A stretch of 12,825 nucleotides of DNA, from NCBI GenBank assembly GCA_005888675.1, contig VBBA01000156.1, forward strand, positions 1 to 12,825. Reading direction: 5' to 3'. Origin of the DNA: Candidatus Bathyarchaeota archaeon (GTDB lineage: Archaea; Thermoproteota; Bathyarchaeia; 40CM-2-53-6). Within the stretch, counting starts at the first letter, position 1, and the number at the start of each line of letters is the position of its first letter. Both the position numbers and the translations under genes were made by a program. Of the stretch, positions 6,901 through 12,780 are shown piece by piece. The notes beneath the pieces were generated by a model. That model did not search any database. It had not been told where the DNA came from and worked only from the letters and a program-made list of their open reading frames with translations.

Positions 6901-7232
6901 TAATCATCCTCCGTTTTTGATGGGCTCTTGTCTTTGCCGAGTCTTCCTCCCACTTGGTTCACGAGTCGTGCAAACCCGTAGCCGGAGCTTGCCATAAGAA
7001 CAATGACTAGAAAGATCGGGTTGAACGATCCGAAGTATTGTTGCTGGTAGACATTGTGATAATATTCGACTATCAGTGAGATTCCGAACAATAGGATCAC
7101 AGCATATTCAAAGATGCAGGTTATGAGAGCACTCTCGTACACTCTAGGCTCGTTGGCCCAGGTTTGGAATGTTTCGGCAGTTCTCCCGTTGTTGTTCTTC
7201 CCGGGCTGGGCCTCTCTTTCCTCAGCCCCCAA
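6897..7232 (-). CDS. Small two-helix membrane protein
   Basis: This 111-residue protein is of unknown function. A hydrophilic N-terminus of about 33 residues is followed by a hydrophobic helix (about 34-56), a loop rich in Tyr, Gln and Asn (EYYHNVYQQQYFGSFN), a second helix (about 71-92) and a charged tail ending in EDDY. The layout of helix, short polar/aromatic loop and helix is the same as in the next two downstream genes, which suggests the three act together at the membrane. The start is TTG at 7232-7230: an in-frame TGA lies two codons before it and GAGGG immediately precedes, so no other start is possible upstream. It is the first gene of the minus-strand block and is divergent from radA. 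Confidence 0.85.
   Translation of the reverse strand: MGAEEREAQPGKNNNGRTAETFQTWANEPRVYESALITCIFEYAVILLFGISLIVEYYHNVYQQQYFGSFNPIFLVIVLMASSGYGFARLVNQVGGRLGKDKSPSKTEDDY
6908..6912 (-). promoter_or_regulatory. Shine-Dalgarno sequence of the 483-residue membrane protein
   Basis: The minus strand carries GGAGGATGAT inside the end of the 111-residue gene, with seven bases between GGAGG and the TTG. It is the clearest ribosome-binding site of the minus-strand block and supports the TTG start at 6900. Confidence 0.75.
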
Positions 7233-7461
7233 TAACCCTCAACGCACCAACAGCCAAAGCCAGACTCAGCTAACATAAGCGTCTTGTAACCGTAACCGAA
7301 AAATCACGGAACTGCTCTCGAGCTAATCGAATCCTTAACGGCTAAGTTGTTGTATTGAGAATAGGTTCTGGAATCTCTCCATCGTTTAACCTAGAGAGTT
7401 TCCTTTTGTGGGGTCGTAACTTTGATAAGCGGCATGCGATGTTTAGAAAAAATGTTAACGA
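7233..7461. promoter_or_regulatory. Divergent promoter region between the membrane-protein cassette and radA
   Basis: These 229 bases separate the leftward membrane-protein genes from rightward radA and hold no credible ORF. A short tandem repeat (GTAACCGTAACC, about 7286-7297) lies near the middle. TTTGATAAG at 7421-7429, about 37 bases before the radA GTG, has the spacing of a TATA box for a nearly leaderless message. No clear box for the leftward transcript was found. Confidence 0.4.
7236..7240 (-). promoter_or_regulatory. Shine-Dalgarno sequence of the 111-residue membrane protein
   Basis: On the minus strand GAGGG lies three bases before the TTG at 7232. An in-frame stop overlaps this site, so it fixes the start. 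Confidence 0.55.
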
Positions 7462-8460
7462 GTGACAGACCTAGTGAGCCAAGCTGCCCGGAAATATGAC
7501 GTGGTAGAGGATATCCCGGGGGTCGGACCCGCCACTGCTGAGAAACTAAAGGAACTTGGTTTTAACACCGTCGAGAGTCTGGCCACAGCGACTGTCAAAG
7601 AGGTCATCCCGGCCGGAATAGGAGAGAAGCAAGCGGCGAAGATCATTAGTGAAGCTCGGAACAGTATCGCGTTGACTTTCGTTCGGGCGGACGAGTTGAT
7701 GCGGATGAAAGAGAATGTCTTGCGGCTCAGCACGGGCAGCAAGGCGTTGGACGAGCTAATCGGGGGCGGACTGGAGTCCCAGACGATAACCGAATTTTAC
7801 GGTGAATACGGCGTCGGAAAATCGATACTCTGCCATCAGTTGGCTGTGAACGTCCAATTGCCACCTGGACAGGGTGGACTTGATGGTTCTGCACTTTACC
7901 TTGATACTGAACAAACCTTTCGTCCAGAATGGATTGTCCGGATGGCCAATGCCCTCGGACTGGACGCTGAGAAAGCCGCTCAAAGGATCATTTACTCTGA
8001 AGCGTACAACTCGGACCATCAAATGCTACTCTTGGAAAAAGCGGATCAGGTTATCAAGGAGAACAACGTTCGACTGATAATAATAGATTCACTAACATCC
8101 CACTTTAGAAGCGAATACCTCGGGAGAGAGATGCTCGCTGAACGACAACAGAAGCTGAATAATCATATGCACCGAATGATTCGACTGGCGAGAAGCTTCA
8201 ACGCCGTGGCCGTTGTCACCAACCAAGTCATGTCAAGACCTGATGCGTTCTTCGCAAACACGGTCGACCCAGTCGGTGGCCACATCGTGGCGCATACGAG
8301 TCACACTAGAGTATTCATCCGTCGGGCGGCTAGCGGTCCAATCAGAATTGCGAGACTTGTCTCCAGCCCGTATCTCCCGGAAGGAGAGAGATTATTCAAG
8401 GTAACGGAGGAAGGTATAACGGATGTCAGCGAGGAAGACGAAACAAAAAGACGCAGATAG
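7462..8460 (+). CDS. radA: DNA repair and recombination protein RadA
   Basis: The 332-residue archaeal RecA/Rad51-family recombinase forms filaments on single-stranded DNA and carries out ATP-driven strand exchange in repair. Domain order: helix-hairpin-helix N-terminal domain (about residues 14-65, DIPGVGPATAEKLKELG), polymerisation motif FVRA (73-76), ATPase core with Walker A GEYGVGKS (114-121), Walker B LIIID (205-209), the AERQQKLN helix, VVTNQV (251-256), and the C-terminal RIARLVSSPYLPEGE with VTEEGITD. It is full length. Walker A ends in GKS-Ile where archaeal RadA usually has GKT-Gln, and the L2 region is somewhat divergent, yet all catalytic positions are kept. GTG at 7462 is the start because an in-frame TAA lies just upstream; no Shine-Dalgarno sequence is visible. 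Its last 38 bases overlap the next gene. Confidence 0.96.
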   Translation: MTDLVSQAARKYDVVEDIPGVGPATAEKLKELGFNTVESLATATVKEVIPAGIGEKQAAKIISEARNSIALTFVRADELMRMKENVLRLSTGSKALDELIGGGLESQTITEFYGEYGVGKSILCHQLAVNVQLPPGQGGLDGSALYLDTEQTFRPEWIVRMANALGLDAEKAAQRIIYSEAYNSDHQMLLLEKADQVIKENNVRLIIIDSLTSHFRSEYLGREMLAERQQKLNNHMHRMIRLARSFNAVAVVTNQVMSRPDAFFANTVDPVGGHIVAHTSHTRVFIRRAASGPIRIARLVSSPYLPEGERLFKVTEEGITDVSEEDETKRRR

Positions 8461-8896
8461 ACAATCACCCACGATCCCTAAGCTGGAAGTGAACAAGTTC
8501 CTCCAGCAGGTGGAACAGAGGGCTTGGACCGACGCTGAAAAAGAACTAGACAACATCCGTCAGAAATCAGACGGGGGGCAATGGTCCAGAGGGTATGTCA
8601 AGGCCCTTGAAGGCTTGCTATTGACATTCAGGGGAAACGATGACAAATTTATCTACCTCCCCAGAATAATGATGGCATCGACTCCCGAAGTTCTGACGGA
8701 ACTAAAGAACGAATTCGCACAATTCTCCGCAAGCGATATTCACGGAGACTACGACAGGGGGTTCTTCAAGGCCTTGGAAGATTATCTCATACTAGCTCCA
8801 AACGGGAGACAGGCTACTCTTCGTCAATCTTCCCAGAAACCATCAGATCAGGAGCCAGAGTCCAAGACTATCATGCCGCAGCAGGATGAAGAATAG
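8423..8896 (+). CDS. Unknown soluble protein with an internal duplication
   Basis: This 157-residue protein is hydrophilic, has no signal peptide or membrane helix, and belongs to no family I recognise. Its distinctive feature is a repeated motif: WSRGYVKALEGLLLT (residues 54-68) and YDRGFFKALEDYLIL (110-124), aromatic-x-RG-aromatic-x-KALE, each probably the start of a helix. The N-terminal 20 and C-terminal 30 residues are charged and probably disordered. ATG at 8423 lies inside the end of radA (38-base overlap), with GGAGG about 12 bases upstream, so the two are most likely translated from one message; a GTG at 8489 is a less likely start. The 3' end overlaps the convergent EMC6-like gene by 26 bases. 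Its position suggests a link to recombination, but that is inference only. Confidence 0.8.
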   Translation: MSARKTKQKDADRQSPTIPKLEVNKFLQQVEQRAWTDAEKELDNIRQKSDGGQWSRGYVKALEGLLLTFRGNDDKFIYLPRIMMASTPEVLTELKNEFAQFSASDIHGDYDRGFFKALEDYLILAPNGRQATLRQSSQKPSDQEPESKTIMPQQDEE

Positions 8897-9233
8897 TGTT
8901 CAGCAGGATCATCGTAAAGATTAGCCAGGCAATGTAACTTCCCAGTCCAATAGAGACATACTTTCTCGGACCAGTTAGCACACTCTCGTCATAACCGAAA
9001 ATGTACTTAACGGTCATTACCGAGGCGACGTAGACTAAGACTCCGACGCCGATGGCACCTATGGTTCCCGCTGCGAGTCCGAGTCCACTGATGCCGGAGA
9101 GATTGTAGATCGCGCCGGCAACCACTGCGAATCCTATTCTCGACCAGTATACGATTGAAGGAGGGGTAAGACGTGGCGTCTCCTTCCCGTCATTCTTAGA
9201 AGCTCCAGTCGCGAGTTTTGGTTCGGCAGACAT
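8871..9233 (-). CDS. EMC6/Rab5ip-like three-helix membrane protein
   Basis: The 120-residue protein has a disordered hydrophilic N-terminus (about 26 residues) and three hydrophobic helices (about 27-47, 51-76 and 94-115). The pattern matches the EMC6/Rab5-interacting family: a GA-x5-G-x2-GL motif between helices 1 and 2 (AGAIYNLSGISGLGLAAG), a charged loop ending in LTGPRKY, and a last helix IGLGSYIAWLIFT comparable to the LFTGGLIGGLFTYVLFW region of human EMC6. EMC6 is a core membrane subunit of the eukaryotic ER membrane protein insertase, and archaeal homologues are thought to work with the Oxa1-superfamily insertase; the role here is inferred. The start is ATG at 9233. A TATA-like CGTTATTT about 30 bases upstream would give a leaderless or nearly leaderless message. 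It is the only minus-strand gene right of radA. Confidence 0.72.
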   Translation of the reverse strand: MSAEPKLATGASKNDGKETPRLTPPSIVYWSRIGFAVVAGAIYNLSGISGLGLAAGTIGAIGVGVLVYVASVMTVKYIFGYDESVLTGPRKYVSIGLGSYIAWLIFTMILLNTILHPAAA

Positions 9234-9309
9234 TATGATAAGCGATTAAGGCTGGCGGCCTCAAATAACGTTTGCTCGCCAACTGCAATCGATTCTTTGA
9301 TAATGAAGA

Positions 9310-9316
9310 TTTTATA
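9310..9316 (+). promoter_or_regulatory. TATA box of the CBS/zinc-ribbon operon
   Basis: TTTTATA lies 36 bases before the TTG of the CBS gene in the 118-bp divergent gap with the EMC6-like gene. Normal archaeal spacing would put the transcript start near 9340, a leader of about a dozen bases. It is the best candidate promoter for the four-gene run to the right. Confidence 0.5.
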
Positions 9317-9351
9317 GAAGCATCGGTCCGTATCGCTCAGATTAGAAAGCT

Positions 9352-9939
9352 TTGTCGATACACGAATCGGAGCCAGATGTTATCGTGCGAGACATTATGT
9401 CTAGACCTCCGGTTACGGCAGGCGAAGCCGACGATGCGTCGAAAGTTTCCAAACTGATGCTCCATCATGACATAGGATGCGTAATAGTCTTGGACAAGTC
9501 AGGGAAGCCGACTGGGATCATAACTGAACGGGATATCGTGCAGAGAGTCGCCGCGAAGAATATTCTTTCCTCTGACGTGAGAGCCACGGAAGTGATGTCC
9601 AAGCCCATAGTGACCGTCTCACCGGGCGCATCGGTCAACGATGCCGCGAAGTTGATGAACCAAAGAAGGATTCGGCGTCTCGCAGTGATCGAGAACGGCA
9701 AGCTCGTCGGTGTCCTCACCCAGAAGGACATTCTGAACGTCACTCCCACGTTAATCGATCTCATTTATGAGAAGAGCAAGGTTGGGAAGCTAGAAAGTCC
9801 AAGAAAACCTAGTTCCAACGTCGAAGGATACTGCGACGAGTGTGAGACTTGGTCTGAGAACCTTGTCCAGAGAGATGGGGTCTTCGTGTGCCCGGACTGT
9901 GCGAGGGACCTTGCCGCTGCGGAAGAACCCTCCCAGTAA
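9352..9939 (+). CDS. Tandem CBS-domain protein with C-terminal zinc ribbon
   Basis: The 195-residue cytoplasmic protein carries two CBS motifs (about residues 12-68 and 77-133), together forming a Bateman module that commonly binds adenine nucleotides or S-adenosylmethionine. Typical strings are VRDIMSRPPVT, GIITERDIVQRV, EVMSKPIVTVSP and GVLTQKDILNV; the T/S-x-x-D positions for nucleotide binding are present in both. A linker leads to a zinc ribbon with Cys161, Cys164, Cys180 and Cys183 (CDEC and CPDC). Such CBS-plus-ribbon proteins are common in archaea, and their targets are mostly unknown. The start is TTG at 9352 because an in-frame TAG lies seven bases before it; no Shine-Dalgarno sequence is seen, and the TATA box 36 bases upstream fits a short leader. 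The reading frame overlaps the start of pyrC. Confidence 0.92.
   Translation: MSIHESEPDVIVRDIMSRPPVTAGEADDASKVSKLMLHHDIGCVIVLDKSGKPTGIITERDIVQRVAAKNILSSDVRATEVMSKPIVTVSPGASVNDAAKLMNQRRIRRLAVIENGKLVGVLTQKDILNVTPTLIDLIYEKSKVGKLESPRKPSSNVEGYCDECETWSENLVQRDGVFVCPDCARDLAAAEEPSQ
9903..9907 (+). promoter_or_regulatory. Shine-Dalgarno sequence of pyrC
   Basis: GAGGG is followed by three bases and then TTG at 9911, inside the zinc-ribbon codons of the CBS gene. It is the best-placed ribosome-binding site among the candidate pyrC starts. Confidence 0.45.
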
Positions 9940-11275
9940 GACTCGGAACGGACCGAGAGAGTCTACTCTAGTATTAGAAGGATGTAGGGTTTGGACACCA
10001 ACGGGACTCATAACTGCATCCGTTTTGATATGTGAAGGTAGGATCGCGAGAATTGGTCATCACCTCCCCGGAAACGCAGGGGAGACTCTCAGGGTTCGAG
10101 GGCTCGTTGCATTCCCAGGCATGATTGATGCACATGTCCATCTGCGAGACCTCGACCTCTCCTACAAGGAAGATTTTACCTCAGGGACTGCCGCCGCGGC
10201 TGCAGGCGGATTTACTACTGTTCTTGATATGCCGAACACAATGCCACCTACAGATTCAGCCACACGGTTAGATGAGAAGATCGAAAGGGCGCGTCGCAAA
10301 ATCCTAACCAACGTCGGATTCCACGTAGCGGCGGTGCCCAAGGCCGCGGAAGTCACGAGGATGTCTAGGTTGGGGGCATACTCTTTGAAGCTGTATATGC
10401 CTAAGCCGATTTCCCCACTAAACATCCAAGACGACAAGACCATCCTTACCCTCCTTCAGTCATCCGTGAAGTCGGATATCGGAGTCACAGTACACGCAGA
10501 AGATCAGAGTGTAATACGTCGACCAGACATAAAGGAAAGCGGAAGCTTCATCGAGCTCGCAAAGGGCCGACCTGAACAAGCCGAACTACAGGCAGTCGAT
10601 CGAATTCTCCGACTTGCGGCGAAAGCTGGTTCCTATGTCCACCTAGCACACCTAACACTCCCTTCAAGCATCGTCGCCGCAAGAAATTATCGACACGCTT
10701 CAACTGAAGTAACACCTCATCACGTATTTCTGTCAGAGAAGACGATCAAAAAGGAGAAGTGGAAAGCATGGATGGTCCCTCCGCTGAGATCGGAAAGAGT
10801 CAGAAAAAATCTCCTAGCATTGTTATCGAAAGGCCTCGTGACGATGATAGCAAGTGACCATGCACCACACACAATTGAAGAGAAGAGAGGAGCTGTTGCC
10901 GAGTCACCTCCTGGAGTCCCAGGCCTGGAGACGACGCTTCCACTGATGCTCACACTCGTCACGCGAAAAATCTTGTCGATGGAGCTACTCGTCCAATTAT
11001 TATCGAGCAACCCGGCGCACGTCTTCAATCTTCCTCGAAAAGGGAGACTAGCGAAAGGTTTCGACGCCGACATAGTACTCGTCGACCTCAAACGCAAAAC
11101 CCGGATACGTCCGGAACGTTTTCACTCCAAAGCAAAGTATTCGCCGTTCGAAAACATGACTGTCCAAGGACGAGTGCACACCACGATAGTTGGGGGGAGT
11201 GTAGTTTTGCAAGATGGCGACATTGTTGGAAAACCGGGCTCTGGCAGAGTTATGAAAAGGGGAGTACTAGGTTGA
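9911..11275 (+). CDS. pyrC: Dihydroorotase
   Basis: This zinc amidohydrolase closes N-carbamoyl-aspartate to dihydroorotate, the third step of pyrimidine synthesis. From TTG at 9911 it is 454 residues. In order: a metal-binding HVH in DAHVHLRD (about residues 73-80), DMPNTMPPT, KLYMPKP (its lysine is the probable carbamylated metal ligand), VHAED, HLAHLTL, TPHHVFL, and ASDHAPHTIEEK with the catalytic aspartate, then VPGLETTLPLML and the C-terminal KYSPFENMTVQGRV. This is the class I (longer) dihydroorotase. The frame is open upstream to GTG at 9842, with ATG at 9875 and GTG at 9899 as alternatives. I prefer 9911 because the family begins near the TLVLEGCRV segment and GAGGG precedes it, but the start remains uncertain because no start codon lies closer. 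It overlaps the CBS gene by 29 bases and the next gene by four. Confidence 0.93.
   Translation: MPLRKNPPSKTRNGPRESTLVLEGCRVWTPTGLITASVLICEGRIARIGHHLPGNAGETLRVRGLVAFPGMIDAHVHLRDLDLSYKEDFTSGTAAAAAGGFTTVLDMPNTMPPTDSATRLDEKIERARRKILTNVGFHVAAVPKAAEVTRMSRLGAYSLKLYMPKPISPLNIQDDKTILTLLQSSVKSDIGVTVHAEDQSVIRRPDIKESGSFIELAKGRPEQAELQAVDRILRLAAKAGSYVHLAHLTLPSSIVAARNYRHASTEVTPHHVFLSEKTIKKEKWKAWMVPPLRSERVRKNLLALLSKGLVTMIASDHAPHTIEEKRGAVAESPPGVPGLETTLPLMLTLVTRKILSMELLVQLLSSNPAHVFNLPRKGRLAKGFDADIVLVDLKRKTRIRPERFHSKAKYSPFENMTVQGRVHTTIVGGSVVLQDGDIVGKPGSGRVMKRGVLG
11257..11264 (+). promoter_or_regulatory. Shine-Dalgarno sequence of the Mut7-C gene
   Basis: AAGGGGAG lies seven bases before the TTG at 11272, within the last codons of pyrC. 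It supports the TTG start in the TTGA overlap. Confidence 0.6.
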
Positions 11276-11751
11276 GGTTCGTGGTCGATGGAATGCTGGG
11301 AGGATTGGCCAAATGGTTGCGTATGCTCGGACAAACGGTAGAGTATGACACTCGCGCCACGGACAACCTGCTCCTAGAACAAGCCTCAAAGAATCAAATG
11401 ATCCTCCTCACTAGAGACGAGGAACTTCACCGTAGAGCAGTCGCCAAGAGAATCCCGTGCCTATCGGTTCAAGGAGCCACTGAGATCGAGAGACTCGCTG
11501 AAGTCAGTAAGACCTTCAACTTGTCACTCGAAATTAGCATGGCGGAGACTAAATGCCCAGAATGTGGAGGAAACCTTCACGAAGCATCAAAGTCCGCCCT
11601 TTCCGGGATAGTTCCAGAAAAGAGTCTCGCTTTGTACGATAAATTCTGGGTGTGCAACACTCTGGGATGTGGAAAAGTTTACTGGATGGGGAGCCACTGG
11701 AGACAGATTCACAACACGCTCGAAAAAGCTAGGCTTCTGGCCAAGTACTAA
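11272..11751 (+). CDS. Mut7-C RNase-fold protein with zinc ribbon
   Basis: The 159-residue protein matches the Mut7-C family, a PIN-like nuclease fold named after the C-terminus of the nematode Mut-7 exonuclease, followed by a zinc ribbon. FVVDGMLGGLAKWLRMLG (residues 3-20) is the diagnostic N-terminus with the putative metal-binding Asp6; LLTRDEEL supplies Asp49; Asp26 and Asp31 (YDTRATDN) are further acidic candidates. The ribbon has Cys95 and Cys98 (CPEC) and Cys128 and Cys133, the latter pair spaced CNTLGC with four residues between instead of the usual two, then KVYWMGSHW. The RNA target is unknown; nuclease activity is inferred from the fold. The start is TTG, sharing TTGA with the pyrC stop. 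It ends exactly where the next frame can begin. Confidence 0.9.
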   Translation: MRFVVDGMLGGLAKWLRMLGQTVEYDTRATDNLLLEQASKNQMILLTRDEELHRRAVAKRIPCLSVQGATEIERLAEVSKTFNLSLEISMAETKCPECGGNLHEASKSALSGIVPEKSLALYDKFWVCNTLGCGKVYWMGSHWRQIHNTLEKARLLAKY

Positions 11752-12393
11752 TTGACAACGGACCCAACAGGAAAGATGCTGACTATCGACCAAGGAGCGT
11801 TGTTGGTGAAGAAGACGCGCCAAGGCATCGAAACTCACCTCGATAATCACAGGAATTATGATCCGGGCCCTAGTGATGGGTCAGAGTTATGGAGCAAGCG
11901 GGGAGTTTTCGTCACGATAACAAGTAACGGCACGGGTACGTTGAGGGGCTGCATTGGAAATCCTCAGCCGCAACACCCGCTTATCGTGGAGGCCATCCAA
12001 GCTGGAATTCTTGCGGCCACCTCTGATCCCCGGTTTAATCCTATAACGCTCCTGGAGTTTCGTCTCAAAGACTGCCTTGAGTTAACGGTACTTTCACCGC
12101 TTGAAGAAATACATGCCAATAGCGTTGCAGAATTGAAAGACTTGGTCGTTGTCGGTAGACACGGCTTGATTGTGGATGGATACGGTCAAAGCGGTTTATT
12201 GTTGCCACAAGTGGCCGTTGATGAAGGCTTCGATGAGGAAGATTTCGTCACAAATTGTTGCCTTAAGGCCGGTTTACCGCCGGACGCCTGGCTTTCTGGA
12301 GGGGTGAAATTGTCTAGATTCACTGGTCAGATCTTTTCTGAAGAGGCCCCAAACGGGCGCACAGTCAACAAAAGCCTAGATGGTCAGCGCTGA
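11752..12393 (+). CDS. AMMECR1-domain protein
   Basis: This 213-residue protein belongs to the AMMECR1 family, conserved in archaea and eukaryotes but without an established reaction. The signature LRGCIG lies at residues 64-69, followed by the family's ATSDPRFNP, HGLIVDGYGQSGLLLPQVAVDEGFDEEDF and AGLPPDAWL segments, which match the overall length and order in archaeal homologues. In many prokaryotes AMMECR1 occurs with a Memo-like and a radical SAM protein; neither partner is seen here. Two starts are possible: TTG at 11752, directly abutting the stop of the Mut7-C gene, or ATG at 11776, preceded by AGGAAAG, giving 205 residues and an N-terminus closer to known homologues. I list the longer form, but the shorter one may be correct. 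Confidence 0.92.
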   Translation: MTTDPTGKMLTIDQGALLVKKTRQGIETHLDNHRNYDPGPSDGSELWSKRGVFVTITSNGTGTLRGCIGNPQPQHPLIVEAIQAGILAATSDPRFNPITLLEFRLKDCLELTVLSPLEEIHANSVAELKDLVVVGRHGLIVDGYGQSGLLLPQVAVDEGFDEEDFVTNCCLKAGLPPDAWLSGGVKLSRFTGQIFSEEAPNGRTVNKSLDGQR

Positions 12394-12490
12394 AACGAAG
12401 ATCGAGAGAGGACTATTGAAAGTCTATTTTGGATCTTGCAAGGTTGGCGGGTGACACGACGACATGTGAGAGAGAGCGGAGAAGAACGAC

Positions 12491-12640
12491 ATGGTCGACA
12501 TAGACTACGAGGTACGTCCTGCCCTCTCGGGTCATTGCCCCGATTTCGAGGCACGAGGCTTCGTGGCTGATTCTGCAAAAATTGTCAGAGTATTTCCGAA
12601 ATGGACTACTCTTGGGGAGATTACGATTATCGAGGACTAG
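12491..12640 (+). CDS. Possible small protein, 49 residues
   Basis: ATG at 12491 opens a 49-codon frame ending in TAG at 12638-12640. A GGAG motif lies nine bases upstream, and a TATA-like CTATTTT lies about 63 bases upstream. The residues have a normal protein-like mixture (start MVDIDYEVRP, end GEITIIED) and many codons follow the purine-any-pyrimidine pattern. I recognise no family. An in-frame TGA shortly upstream excludes a longer form. It could also be a chance ORF; no homology evidence is available. Confidence 0.4.
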   Translation: MVDIDYEVRPALSGHCPDFEARGFVADSAKIVRVFPKWTTLGEITIIED

Positions 12641-12780
12641 AGCTTGTGTTTACAAGACAATTTCCCTGGAGTTTGAGCTTAGACCTCAATGATTACCGTA
12701 GAAGACTAGTTGTCGCGTGGACTCTCCAGTTTCAGGCGTCTCAGTTACAACATGGTAATAGATTCTGTGCTTGTTGGTAG
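12601..12780 (+). CDS. Weak small ORF, 59 residues
   Basis: ATG at 12601 opens a 59-codon frame ending in TAG at 12778-12780, overlapping the preceding small ORF in another frame. It is rich in aromatic and arginine residues and has no Shine-Dalgarno sequence. It is listed only because this stretch lacks a better gene. Confidence 0.15.
   Translation: MDYSWGDYDYRGLELVFTRQFPWSLSLDLNDYRRRLVVAWTLQFQASQLQHGNRFCACW

Noticed and set aside
7452..7460. ATG at 7452 as start of radA
   Set aside because: It is in another frame; the radA frame has a TAA just before the GTG at 7462.
9842..9910. Extended N-terminus of dihydroorotase from GTG at 9842
   Set aside because: It would overlap the CBS gene by 98 bases and add residues that look like out-of-frame zinc-ribbon codons; a TTG with a Shine-Dalgarno sequence lies further in.
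12384..12578. Minus-strand Arg/Pro/Ser-rich frame after AMMECR1
   Set aside because: It mirrors the plus-strand ORF at 12491 and shows no start signal or protein-like pattern of its own.
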